Below are positions 28,670 through 35,984 of a stretch of DNA of 64,000 nt, one piece after another; within the stretch, counting starts at the first letter, position 1; each line of letters begins with the position of its first letter. The notes under the pieces are model-generated. The model ran no database searches and was not told the origin of the DNA. It saw nothing but the letters and a program-made list of their open reading frames with translations. Source of the DNA: Hyphomicrobium sp. (GTDB taxonomy: Bacteria; Pseudomonadota; Alphaproteobacteria; Rhizobiales; Hyphomicrobiaceae); assembly GCF_003987855.1 (NCBI RefSeq), contig NZ_RXIZ01000012.1:26164-90163 (forward strand), written 5' to 3'. Both the position numbers and the translations under genes were made by a program.

Positions 28670-29136
28670 CTTCCCCGCGACGGAGACGACAACGAACGCG
28701 TCGAGCTTATCGGGGCGGCGCCCACGTCACGTGCATACAACTGAGTGAGTGAGAGCTCCTGCTCGCGGACACTGCGAGGACTGAAGGTCACGCTCGTTGC
28801 CGACCGGTCGGGCGACAACCGAAAGTTTTGTTGCGGAGGAAACCGTCTCACCTTTATCGAGCGCAAATTCCTGGCATGGATCTCTGCCTGAATCTTGAGC
28901 GCCCGTTGGTAAATCACGTGACGCTCGACAATCCGGTAACCTGGCCTCGACAGCGAGCGCGCGGCTTTGAGGAGGCGGTCTTCCTCCCGCGTCCGGCTTT
29001 TATTCACAGCTCTTCGAATAACGGCATCGGGAAATTGATTCAGAATATTTGAGCTTCGCTCATAATGAAAAACACGAATCGCAAGCGGCCGACCCGGCCG
29101 ATCGATCATTTGAATAAGCGGTCTACTTTTTTCCAT
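28666..29136 (-). CDS. Hypothetical mobilization protein upstream of the relaxase
   Basis: A 156-residue basic protein of unknown family. Its stop overlaps the relaxase start, so the two are translationally coupled. The C-terminal part contains ELSLTQLYARDVGAAP (28711-28758) and ends in Ser/Arg-rich sequence, closely matching the protein encoded at 27207-27797. The central part (RTREEDRLLKAARSLSRPGY) is strongly basic and could bind DNA. By position it may act as a relaxosome accessory. Confidence 0.6.
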   Translation of the reverse strand: MEKSRPLIQMIDRPGRPLAIRVFHYERSSNILNQFPDAVIRRAVNKSRTREEDRLLKAARSLSRPGYRIVERHVIYQRALKIQAEIHARNLRSIKVRRFPPQQNFRLSPDRSATSVTFSPRSVREQELSLTQLYARDVGAAPISSTRSLSSPSRGR

Positions 29137-29377
29137 GGGGCGTCTGTTGCCTCGCCAATTCGAGAAATGCTTCCACGACTTTCTGGCGCACGGGTTTGAG
29201 GCCGATAAGGCCCAAACCCATAAGTGCGCCCTGGACCTGCCGACGAAATGTAGAGAACGCGCTTAGGACACGGCCGGAGGTGGGACTCGTCTTCGAAGCG
29301 TAAGCAAGAAGCGAGTCACGGCGGAGGCAAGAAGAGGGCGTCGCGATGGCCCCGGCGTCGGCAGGTAGGACGCGCAA
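29123..29377 (-). CDS. Possible small ORF over the oriT region
   Basis: An 84-codon open frame from a TTG; its last 14 bases overlap the next gene. The C-terminal part (FRRQVQGALMGLGLIGLKPV) looks protein-like, but the segment encoding it is the oriT hairpin and nic core, so the open frame may be a by-product of that conserved DNA. No ribosome site is evident. Coding status is doubtful. Confidence 0.3.
   Translation of the reverse strand: MRVLPADAGAIATPSSCLRRDSLLAYASKTSPTSGRVLSAFSTFRRQVQGALMGLGLIGLKPVRQKVVEAFLELARQQTPHGKK
29192..29232 (+). other. oriT: Candidate oriT with RSF1010-like nic core
   Basis: An imperfect inverted repeat (GGGTTTGAGGCC at 29192-29203, loop GATAA, GGCCCAAACCC at 29209-29219; one bulged A) is followed after one base by TAAGTGCGCCCT (29221-29232). 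Hairpin plus this dodecamer is the arrangement known from RSF1010-family origins of transfer processed by MobA-type relaxases. A MobA/MobL-type relaxase is encoded 0.55 kb away, reading leftward. The sequence match is direct; function is inferred. Confidence 0.75.
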
Positions 29378-29413
29378 CCGTCTCGAAGACGGTGGTGCGG
29401 CCAGAGGGGGTCA

Positions 29414-29451
29414 GGGGGAGACCCGCGCGCTCATCGGCGCGCTTCTCCCCC
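29414..29451. repeat. GC-rich hairpin upstream of the coupling-protein gene
   Basis: GGGGGAGA (29414-29421) and TCTCCCCC (29444-29451) flank an inner GCGCGC pair (29425-29430 and 29437-29442) around a 6-base loop. It sits between the divergent mob genes and the coupling-protein start at 29507. It could be an attenuator, a protein-binding site or part of the transfer origin; no T-run follows on either strand. Confidence 0.4.
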
Positions 29452-29506
29452 GCGCGATTGTATACGCGAGTTGCGTCGTCAATTCGAATGGCAAGGCGGA
29501 GCGAGA

Positions 29507-31237
29507 ATGCCAGCGGTAATGGTCGGCCTGCTCATCGGGTTTTTCATCATCGCGATGTTGAGGGGCAGACGACGCCGCAAACAGACCGGACGCGAAATCA
29601 ATTCCACGTTGAACACGGGCCTGCCGTCCTATGAGACCGCGCTGGGCCGCAAGGCCCGTGAGATCGTCGCCGCGCAGGACGACAAGCTCAAGTCCCCTCC
29701 CCCCATCCACGGCTCCGCCAGGTGGGGCCACGAGGTCGACGCCGCGTCTCTCTGTGGCGACGGCGGGGAAGAGCGGAGACCCTCCCTTCGCCTCGGCGGT
29801 CTCATCAACGAGGACGGCGACACCGGCCTTGATGTGCGTGCAACCTACCCGGGACACATCCTCACCGTGGCGGCCACAGGCCAAGGTAAAAGCGCAACAC
29901 AGATCATCGAGAACCTCCTCACCTATCCGGGTTCGGTTGTGGTGCTGGATCCCAAGGGCGAGCTGTACGAGACCACGCACAAACGACGCGCGGAGTTCGG
30001 CAAGGTGTTCCGGCTCGCGCCGTACGCACGCGAAGGCGAGCATACCGACCACTACAACCCGCTCGATGAGCTTGATGTCGGCAGGGAGCTTGGCACCCGC
30101 GCCCGCCAACTGGCCGAGATGTTCATCGTCCGCACGGGCGGCGGCGATGCGGTGTTCTTCGAAAACGAAGCCATCAACCTGCTCACCGCTATCATCATGC
30201 TGGTGGTGGAGATCACCCGCCCCGAGGGCCGCCGACACATGCGGACGCTGGGTGAGGTCAGGCGCATCTGCACCCTTCCCCTCCTGGTCGGCGAGAAAAA
30301 GCCAGGCATCCGTGAATACTTCCAAGATGTACTGATGGGGATGACGAAGTCACCGGTGAGCTCGATCGCCGGCCAGGGCCGGAGCTTCCTCGGTTACGAG
30401 CACAAGCTGCTCAGTTCGTTCCTCTCCGAAATCAATTCCAACATGGCCTTCTTCGATGGTCATCCAGGCTTTGCCGAAGTCACAGGCAAGTCGGACTTCC
30501 TGTTCGCCAACCTGAACATGGAGCCAGTCACGGTCTATCTCACGGTCCCCCTCAAGCAGACCCCGATCGGCTTCCGTTTCCTCAGGGCGATGATTGGCAT
30601 GGCTTTCGAGGCGCTCGAGGAGCAACGCGAGGCCAAGGATGCCTCGGTTCTTTTCATCCTGGACGAATTCGCCGCGCTGCGGGACATGCCCTTCATGCGC
30701 GAGGCGGTCGCCCAGATGCGCTCGTCGGGGGCGTGGTTCTGGTTCTTCGTCCAGGACGTGGCGCAGCTCGAGACCATCTACGGCGACGCCGCCAACGTCT
30801 TCCTCTCCCAGACGGACCATCAGGTGTTCTTCGGCGCGATATCCGACGCAAAAACCAAGAGTTTCATCTCCAAAAACCTCGGCACGGGAACCTTCGCGTA
30901 TCGCGACGCGCAACTGAGCTGGTCGCAAAGCGTCGGTATCAACGACGGTTCTTCCACCAGTCTGCAATCGTCGGGTCTCTCGAACGGGCGCAACGTCGGC
31001 CAGAGCATCAATCTTGGCGATCCGGTGATGCTGGCCCCGAAACAGCTTCTGACACCCTTCGAAGTCGGCACGGTGCTTGGTCAGCGCCGACCTGGCGAGA
31101 CGCACGCGTCGACCAGCGTCATGTTTTCGAAACAGGCAAACGGCTTTCCGCTGCTTCTGCGGCGCCGCCATTGGCGGACCGTCGCTTCCGACACAACCCG
31201 AGTCCATTCCCGCACGCTGGTTCCCATCTACACCTGA
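29507..31237 (+). CDS. VirD4/TraG-family type IV coupling protein
   Basis: A 576-residue inner-membrane ATPase that links the relaxosome to a type IV secretion channel. It has one N-terminal membrane segment (VGLLIGFFIIAML), Walker A (VAATGQGKSAT, about 122-131), VVVLDPKGELYE, and Walker B with the TraG box (FILDEFAALRDMP, about 382). The ATG at 29507 behind AGGCGGAG is preferred over the TTG at 29471. Only one clear N-terminal helix is seen, fewer than in VirD4. It is transcribed divergently from the relaxase genes. Confidence 0.9.
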   Translation: MPAVMVGLLIGFFIIAMLRGRRRRKQTGREINSTLNTGLPSYETALGRKAREIVAAQDDKLKSPPPIHGSARWGHEVDAASLCGDGGEERRPSLRLGGLINEDGDTGLDVRATYPGHILTVAATGQGKSATQIIENLLTYPGSVVVLDPKGELYETTHKRRAEFGKVFRLAPYAREGEHTDHYNPLDELDVGRELGTRARQLAEMFIVRTGGGDAVFFENEAINLLTAIIMLVVEITRPEGRRHMRTLGEVRRICTLPLLVGEKKPGIREYFQDVLMGMTKSPVSSIAGQGRSFLGYEHKLLSSFLSEINSNMAFFDGHPGFAEVTGKSDFLFANLNMEPVTVYLTVPLKQTPIGFRFLRAMIGMAFEALEEQREAKDASVLFILDEFAALRDMPFMREAVAQMRSSGAWFWFFVQDVAQLETIYGDAANVFLSQTDHQVFFGAISDAKTKSFISKNLGTGTFAYRDAQLSWSQSVGINDGSSTSLQSSGLSNGRNVGQSINLGDPVMLAPKQLLTPFEVGTVLGQRRPGETHASTSVMFSKQANGFPLLLRRRHWRTVASDTTRVHSRTLVPIYT

Positions 31238-31245
31238 GGTCCAAT

Positions 31246-32502
31246 ATGGAAGCTACGACGATAAAGCCGCCCCCGGAGTGGGACCGCCAAGAAATTGCCA
31301 GACCCTATCTCCAAGCGCTTCATCAGCACTATTACCGGGACGCGATCGAAGAAGGGTGGCTCGACGGGCTGTTCACCGGTCTTTCGCAGGAGCTGCGGTC
31401 CGTTTACATGGGGGCCGATGCCGACCGCGCGCTTGAGGGGCTGGACCGTCTCATCGAGAAGTTTGATGTCGCCGAGCGCCAGAAGCGGAGTGTTGAGCCG
31501 CCCCGCCCTCCGATCGGGATATTGGAGCGATGGACGCGGATCTCGCGACTTGCCCTTCCGCGCATGCAGACCGCGCCTGAGAATTCGTACAACAATCATA
31601 CAACGCCCCCGCCTGTTCAGACCGCTCAGCGATCGACTGACGCGCCCAAAACGCGCGCACGTCTCAACGGAAGGGCCATGAACAAATCGACCATGGGCAC
31701 ATGGATGGCTCTGGTTGCGCTGACGTGGTTCGGCCTGGTGTGGAACGGGATCATCTCGATGTTCTTTGGCGTCGGTGCCCTCGTTTTCGCGACGATGTTC
31801 ATCAGCTTTTTCTCTGTGCCAGCTTGGGCGACAATTTGGAGCTGGCTCGGCATCGGCTGGGCGGGAAACAGCACGCTCCGCGACATGAACTTCAAAGCGG
31901 TGCCTCCGGACCATCCACTTGCGGTCATCGCCGCTTCCTTTGCCCGCGACCTCGAGCTTCCGCCGCCTAGGATCGGCACGATGGATGTCTCGAATGCGTT
32001 CGCGATGGGTACCCACCGCAACAACGCGACCATCGCGTTTGGTTTGCCGCTTTTGGAAGTGCTCTCGCCCGATGAAGTCGCGGCGATCATCGGCCACGAG
32101 CTCGGTCACGTCGTGAGCGGGGACATGCGCCGCATGGTGATGATGCGGACCTTCCAGAACGCCATGGTGTTTTACATGGTCTTCCAGAAAGCCAAGCAGG
32201 GCGCGCGCTGGGCGCTGACGTGGGCGGCCGAACTCATGATCCTTGCGAACTCTCGCAAGCGGGAATTTTACGCTGACGCGGTGGGCGCTTCGCTTGCCGG
32301 CAAGCAAGCGATGATCTCTGCACTGCGAAAGCTGGAGAATGCCCCTCCCCTCACCTCTGCGGAGAACACGCACGCGCGCTTCATGGCGCGGGGAAGAATT
32401 TCATCAATCGCACAAATGTTCTCAACCCATCCCCCCTTTGACGCGCGGATTCGCGCCTTGGAGCAGGAGACCTATATCCGGCGCCTACCACGAGCGCGAT
32501 AA
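31246..32502 (+). CDS. M48-family (HtpX-like) membrane metalloprotease
   Basis: A 418-residue protein. The N-terminal 130 residues are not part of the usual HtpX fold and carry a helical region (LQALHQHYYRDAIEEGWLDG). Two transmembrane helices follow (about 150-200), then the zinc site HELGH (about 283-287) and the distant Glu region NSRKREFYADAVGA. It starts 8 bases after the coupling-protein stop with GAGGT in front, so the two are co-transcribed. An M48 protease tied to a coupling protein is unusual; a role in membrane quality control during transfer is only a guess. Confidence 0.85.
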   Translation: MEATTIKPPPEWDRQEIARPYLQALHQHYYRDAIEEGWLDGLFTGLSQELRSVYMGADADRALEGLDRLIEKFDVAERQKRSVEPPRPPIGILERWTRISRLALPRMQTAPENSYNNHTTPPPVQTAQRSTDAPKTRARLNGRAMNKSTMGTWMALVALTWFGLVWNGIISMFFGVGALVFATMFISFFSVPAWATIWSWLGIGWAGNSTLRDMNFKAVPPDHPLAVIAASFARDLELPPPRIGTMDVSNAFAMGTHRNNATIAFGLPLLEVLSPDEVAAIIGHELGHVVSGDMRRMVMMRTFQNAMVFYMVFQKAKQGARWALTWAAELMILANSRKREFYADAVGASLAGKQAMISALRKLENAPPLTSAENTHARFMARGRISSIAQMFSTHPPFDARIRALEQETYIRRLPRAR

Positions 32503-32506
32503 GCGG

Positions 32507-32884
32507 CTACGGCCGATGGCGTCGGGTAACGCTGCGGAGCCAACTTTCAATGACGCGCTCGCTAAACGTTCGGTGTTCGAGCGCGTCCATCAGCCAATAG
32601 TAGACCGTATTGCTCGTCACCCAGATCTCGACCTTATTGAGGTTGAGGAAGACATTGAGCGCGTTGAAAGCAGTTCGCTTATTACCCGAAAGGAACGGAT
32701 GGTTCTGAATCATTGCGTGGAACAACACCGCTGCTTGCCGCAACAGACCGCGATGGTAAGCAGCCGGGCGCGCGACAGCTGATTCCAGACTTCCCCGATT
32801 GAGCACCGCGTCGGACTCATTGCGATCGAGGACATCCCGGTGGAGTGCCAGGACTTCTTCGACGGCCAGGAAGCGGCGCTTCAT
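32507..32884 (-). CDS. doc: Doc/Fic-family toxin
   Basis: A 125-residue Fic-fold protein with the motif HPFLSGNKRTA (62-72), close to the Fic consensus HPFxxGNxR and to Doc toxins, which phosphorylate elongation factor Tu. Length matches Doc. The start overlaps the upstream small gene (ATGA), the usual layout of a toxin-antitoxin operon with the antitoxin first. The target is inferred from Doc; the active loop has Gly where Doc has Ala. Confidence 0.85.
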   Translation of the reverse strand: MKRRFLAVEEVLALHRDVLDRNESDAVLNRGSLESAVARPAAYHRGLLRQAAVLFHAMIQNHPFLSGNKRTAFNALNVFLNLNKVEIWVTSNTVYYWLMDALEHRTFSERVIESWLRSVTRRHRP

Positions 32885-33051
32885 GTTTTGGCGAGGCGCT
32901 TGAAGAGCGCACCAAATTTCTTCCGGCTGGCTTTAGCCGCCGCGAGGAATTGAGGGTCGAGGCTTTGTTGCGTCCGAACGGGCTTCTGAACCGGGCGAGC
33001 GGCTACGGCTTTGCTGCGCTTGGCGACGCGCGTGCGGGAGGCAGATTTCAT
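32881..33051 (-). CDS. Small basic protein upstream of doc, putative antitoxin
   Basis: A 56-residue Lys/Arg/Ala-rich protein. The ATG at 33051 is preferred; an in-frame TTG at 33102 would lie inside a terminator hairpin. It does not look like Phd (no recognisable AbrB/Phd N-terminal fold), but its stop overlaps the doc start, which is the expected antitoxin position. The C-terminal SRKKFGALFKRLAK could be the toxin-binding helix. Whether it neutralises Doc is unknown. Confidence 0.55.
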   Translation of the reverse strand: MKSASRTRVAKRSKAVAARPVQKPVRTQQSLDPQFLAAAKASRKKFGALFKRLAKT

Positions 33052-33090
33052 GTTGAGAGCTTTCTTGCGTTCAAGGATGGCCCAACGAAA

Positions 33091-33120
33091 ACGGACCGTC
33101 AAAGAATTTTGACGGTCCGT
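33091..33120 (-). terminator. Intrinsic terminator of the 33158-33358 gene
   Basis: A perfect 13-bp inverted repeat (ACGGACCGTCAAA, loop of 4, TTTGACGGTCCGT). On the minus strand the stem is followed by TTTTCGTT. It lies 38 bases past the stop of the leftward gene at 33158-33358 and just upstream of the toxin-antitoxin start, so it insulates the two units. Confidence 0.8.
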
Positions 33121-33157
33121 TCGCCGCGACCCGGATTGCCGGGTCGGGTGCTAGGTC

Positions 33158-33358
33158 CTACTCGGCCTGGTCGCGCGGTTCTTCCTGGCGGATGACCACA
33201 CGGCCGTTCACCGGCAGCGCGTTGAGCAGCAGGTCGTGCCCTTTCCCGTCTTCGTGCGGGAACAGTCGGCCGATGCGCGTCCAGTAAGACTTTTGACCTT
33301 TGCGGCCGTCCTGCACGGCATAGGCGTAAAGGGTGGTGGTCTTTTCGGTTTGCGACAT
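33158..33358 (-). CDS. Small conserved-looking protein, unknown function
   Basis: A 66-residue protein reading TTLYAYAVQDGRKGQKSYWT and later LLLNALPVNGRVVIRQ. This resembles short plasmid-encoded proteins of alphaproteobacteria with a compact beta-rich fold, but I cannot name the family. The ATG at 33358 is chosen because the protein-like sequence begins there; the open frame extends further upstream as GC-rich shadow. A clear terminator follows. It has its own upstream region in a divergent gap. Confidence 0.65.
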   Translation of the reverse strand: MSQTEKTTTLYAYAVQDGRKGQKSYWTRIGRLFPHEDGKGHDLLLNALPVNGRVVIRQEEPRDQAE

Positions 33359-33701
33359 GGTCGTTTCTTTCGTTGGTTTCGGGTTGCGCCTCTCGCGGCC
33401 CGTGGGCTGTTTGGGCACGACGCAGAGCATGACTGCCGGGCTGAAACCGTAGGCGCGAAGATGGGATGGGACCCGTCTGCAGCGGCCCTTGGCGGCCGTG
33501 ATCGCGGAGGGCACTCTGCCCGACGGTGAGCCGTGAGATAGGCGCTGATCCGATGCAGAAAGAGCGACCTCGCAGCAAAGTCCCCTCCCCTCGCCTTCTC
33601 GCGCAGGGACCGCTAGGCAGAATGTTCTGGGTCGTTGTCGTGAAACTGCTGTGGGGACCGACTGCACGAGTTATCGTGCTGGTGATTTGCTTGGAGGAAC
33701 G
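33359..33701. other. Divergent intergenic region
   Basis: A 343-base gap between the leftward 66-residue gene and the rightward helix-turn-helix gene. Frames through it are open but carry no protein-like sequence. It should hold two divergent promoters; I see no confident -35/-10 pair. GGAGGAAC immediately precedes the GTG at 33702. Confidence 0.4.
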
Positions 33702-33920
33702 GTGAGCGACCCCGCCCTGGTTTTTCTGATCTCGTCGGAAGCGGCCGGCCTGATGCGCATCTCGCGTCGGACTCTCGAGCGCATGCGGGTCGATGGAACC
33801 GGGCCGCGCTACATCAAGGCTGGTCCTGGAAAGCGCTCACGCGTGCTGTACCGCCAGTCCGAGCTGCTGGCCTGGCTTGACCGGCAGAGTTACGGGTCAA
33901 CATCCGAATACCGCCGCTAG
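33702..33920 (+). CDS. Excisionase-like helix-turn-helix protein
   Basis: A 72-residue protein that is almost entirely a MerR/excisionase-type winged helix: ISSEAAGLMRISRRTLERMR, then GPRYIKAGPGKRSRVLYRQ and LLAWLD. The GTG start at 33702 follows GGAGGAAC. Proteins of this type act as recombination directionality factors or plasmid regulators. Position close to the replication origin and in an element with an integrase fits either role. Confidence 0.75.
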   Translation: MSDPALVFLISSEAAGLMRISRRTLERMRVDGTGPRYIKAGPGKRSRVLYRQSELLAWLDRQSYGSTSEYRR

Positions 33921-34064
33921 CCCCTCAAAGGCTCTTCAAAAGCGATTTGCATGAGATAGGCGGTTGCAGTCTACCAATATGACGAAACACATAGAGAAGC
34001 TCAGTAAGAACCGTCAAACCACCCCAACATAATTTTAAAGATTCCTTTTCTGAAATTCCGGAAG

Positions 34065-34108
34065 TGTTCTGAAGAAGAATGTTCGGGATGTTCTGAAGTG
34101 TTCTGTTC
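34065..34108. repeat. Short direct repeats next to the iterons
   Basis: Four units of the type TGTTCTGAAG lie at 34065, 34080 (TGTTCGGGAT), 34089 and 34099 (TGTTCTGTTC), spaced 9-15 bases. They follow an A+T-rich stretch (34027-34060) and precede the first iteron. In iteron origins an A+T-rich unwinding zone with short repeats is usual; this is the likely counterpart here. Confidence 0.5.
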
Positions 34109-34118
34109 TATATAGAAG

Positions 34119-34495
34119 CCTACCGATTATGCGCCGCTCGCCTCCCGTTTATGCGCGAAACCCCTACCGCTTATGCGTAGGCCACGGGCGAGATCCTACC
34201 GATAATGCGCGGTTGTCCTACCGGATATGCGCGCAAGGTCTGCAAACGCGTTGGCGACAGCCAATTTCCCGGCGGAGCCTTCCTACCGATCATGCGTCGC
34301 TGCCAGCGAGCCCTTCCCTACTGTTTATGCGTGACGACGCCGAGCTCACCTAACACATGGAGGTCGCAGAGCCTCCTACCGTTTATGCGTAGGTAGCATA
34401 CAGAACGGTGAAACAGCAAAAACGCGCCAATGCGCGAGGTCGCCTCCTACCGATTATGCGCCAGGGAATGCGTGCCCGTTCCTACCGTTTATGCG
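34119..34495. repeat. oriV: Iteron replication origin (oriV), ten iterons
   Basis: Ten direct copies of a 15-bp unit, consensus CCTACCGNTTATGCG, start at 34119, 34141, 34163, 34195, 34217, 34282, 34317, 34375, 34446 and 34481. The first three are 22 bases apart, about two helical turns, and another pair (34195/34217) repeats that spacing. All have the same orientation. RepA ends 11 bases beyond the last copy, so iterons lie 3' of repA, as in IncW-like replicons. RepA binding is inferred. Confidence 0.85.
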
Positions 34496-34505
34496 CAATC
34501 TTTCC

Positions 34506-35546
34506 TCATAACTTTCGACCCTTGGGTGATTTCACCGGAATGGCCAAGGCCTCCGACGACCCCGGTGCCAGCGTGAAACCAACTTCTGACACCTTGGCCG
34601 GGAGTTTCGGGAACACTTCCATGATCTGGTGGATCTCCTGCGCGAAGTCGCGCCGGAAGTTGTCGCTTCGCCCATAGCCCGCGCCAAACTGGTCCCGCAA
34701 GCTATCCCAAGAAATCGTCATCGGACGCTCCAAGGAATTCAGCCGGTAGCCAAGCCAGAACAGGATGTCGAGCTTACGCGGCGAACTCGAGAACGCCTTC
34801 ACCGCGTGCATGTTGATCGGTAGCGCGTGCTTGGTCAGCGTTTGATAAAAATCCTGGCTGAACGTCAACGTCGATGGCCACAGCGTTCGTTGATTGGAGT
34901 CCTTGGAGAAGAAGACCTCAAGCGAGGTGAACGGCTGCGTGGTCACCGTCTTGGAGCCGTGGGCGTCCCACAGCCCAATGCGCATGGTGCAACTCGCGAG
35001 CGCGTTGATCTGCTGCTTGAACGAGGTGATGGTGCCGTTCTTGCCACCGGTGGCGGCAAAACCCATTGCGCGGATAAAGCCGGTCAGACTGTCCTCAATC
35101 TCGATCACCGGCGACTTCTGGCGGAGGGCTTCGCTGCAGGTGTGAAGCAGCATCAGCCGCGCGCGGGAACCGTAAGGAAGCGGCTGGTCCTCCCACTTAC
35201 CGTTCTTGCCGGCGAGTGTGCCGGCCTGGACCATGAGCTTCATCTGTCCTTGCTCCCGCTCCCAGGTACGGGTGGTGATTGGCTGGCGGGTGTAAGGGAG
35301 CGCACAGATCGCAAGCACACTGTGGATGTGGCGAAGGTCCTGGCGCTGCACTCCGTCCTTCTCGTGGAGAAGTTGATGCGTCAGCACACGGCGCCGTTGG
35401 CCGTGGGGCAATGAGGCGAGCCTGTCTCGGCGTTGTTGCTCGCGTTCGCAGGACGACGCTACGGTGCTGCGCACGAACGAGGGCGCTTCGGCAATCCGCT
35501 GCAGGAGGTCCGGATCGCGGACCTGCGCGTCCAGGCTGAGCGTCAT
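34506..35546 (-). CDS. repA: Plasmid replication initiator RepA
   Basis: A 346-residue protein resembling the plasmid-encoded RepA family (RepA_C): segments SRARLMLLHTCSEALRQ, FIRAMGFAATGGKNG, and LDILFWLGYRLNSLERPMTI followed by SWDSLRDQFGAGYG. It should bind the iterons just downstream and start replication. The ATG at 35546 is 61 bases from the stop of the ribbon-helix-helix gene, and that gap contains four octamers of the partition array (35574-35605), so the partition protein probably controls repA. Confidence 0.88.
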   Translation of the reverse strand: MTLSLDAQVRDPDLLQRIAEAPSFVRSTVASSCEREQQRRDRLASLPHGQRRRVLTHQLLHEKDGVQRQDLRHIHSVLAICALPYTRQPITTRTWEREQGQMKLMVQAGTLAGKNGKWEDQPLPYGSRARLMLLHTCSEALRQKSPVIEIEDSLTGFIRAMGFAATGGKNGTITSFKQQINALASCTMRIGLWDAHGSKTVTTQPFTSLEVFFSKDSNQRTLWPSTLTFSQDFYQTLTKHALPINMHAVKAFSSSPRKLDILFWLGYRLNSLERPMTISWDSLRDQFGAGYGRSDNFRRDFAQEIHQIMEVFPKLPAKVSEVGFTLAPGSSEALAIPVKSPKGRKL

Positions 35547-35573
35547 GCGACCCCCTCTCCTTCACCCACAACT

Positions 35574-35605
35574 GTGCAGATGTACAAGTGTCCACTTGGA
35601 CAAGC
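35574..35605. promoter_or_regulatory. Four octamer repeats in the repA leader
   Basis: Four contiguous 8-bp units (TGTGCAGA, TGTACAAG, TGTCCACT, TGGACAAG) lie between the stop of the ribbon-helix-helix gene and the repA start. They are the same TGTNCANN octamer and the same 8-bp phase as the array upstream of parA, which points to one protein binding both places. Confidence 0.75.
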
Positions 35606-35606
35606 G

Positions 35607-35984
35607 CTATTGCACACGGCGGCCGTCCTCGTTGAAATCGATCTCATTGACCACGAACCCGGCGGCGCGGAGTGCGTCAAGGATGACGTAGCGCTTGGTC
35701 GTTCCCTCCTCTGCGGCCTTCTTCGAAATTGCCGTGAAGAGATAATCGGGCAGTTCCACCGCAAGCCGTCGCACCGGCGCCGGCTGTGCTGTCTTGGTGG
35801 CGCGCTTCGGGCGAACTTTGGCGGGTTCAAGCGGTACAGGATCAACGCTTGTCGCGACCGTCGCAGCGGAAGCTTCCGCAGGAAACGCCAGGGCCGGTAC
35901 ATTTTTCTCGGCAGCGTATTCCTCAACCACCGACTGGAGCTTTTGGAAGTCGAGGGCCTTGAAGGCGGGCTTCGTCGCGGTCAT
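35607..35984 (-). CDS. Ribbon-helix-helix partition protein (ParG/ParB-like)
   Basis: A 125-residue protein: a flexible Ala/Pro-rich N-terminal part, then a basic linker (KVRPKRATKTA) and a C-terminal ribbon-helix-helix (RRLAVELPDYLFTAISKKAA and TKRYVILDALRAAG, about 72-113). This is the plan of centromere-binding partners of type Ib ParA proteins. The start overlaps the parA stop (ATGA). It is the natural candidate to bind the octamer arrays at 36778-37006 and 35574-35605. Confidence 0.8.
   Translation of the reverse strand: MTATKPAFKALDFQKLQSVVEEYAAEKNVPALAFPAEASAATVATSVDPVPLEPAKVRPKRATKTAQPAPVRRLAVELPDYLFTAISKKAAEEGTTKRYVILDALRAAGFVVNEIDFNEDGRRVQ

Noticed and set aside
34119-34495. Iterons as CRISPR or transposon-end repeats
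   Set aside because: Units are 15 bp, same orientation, irregularly spaced (22-71 bases) and abut repA, which fits an iteron origin.
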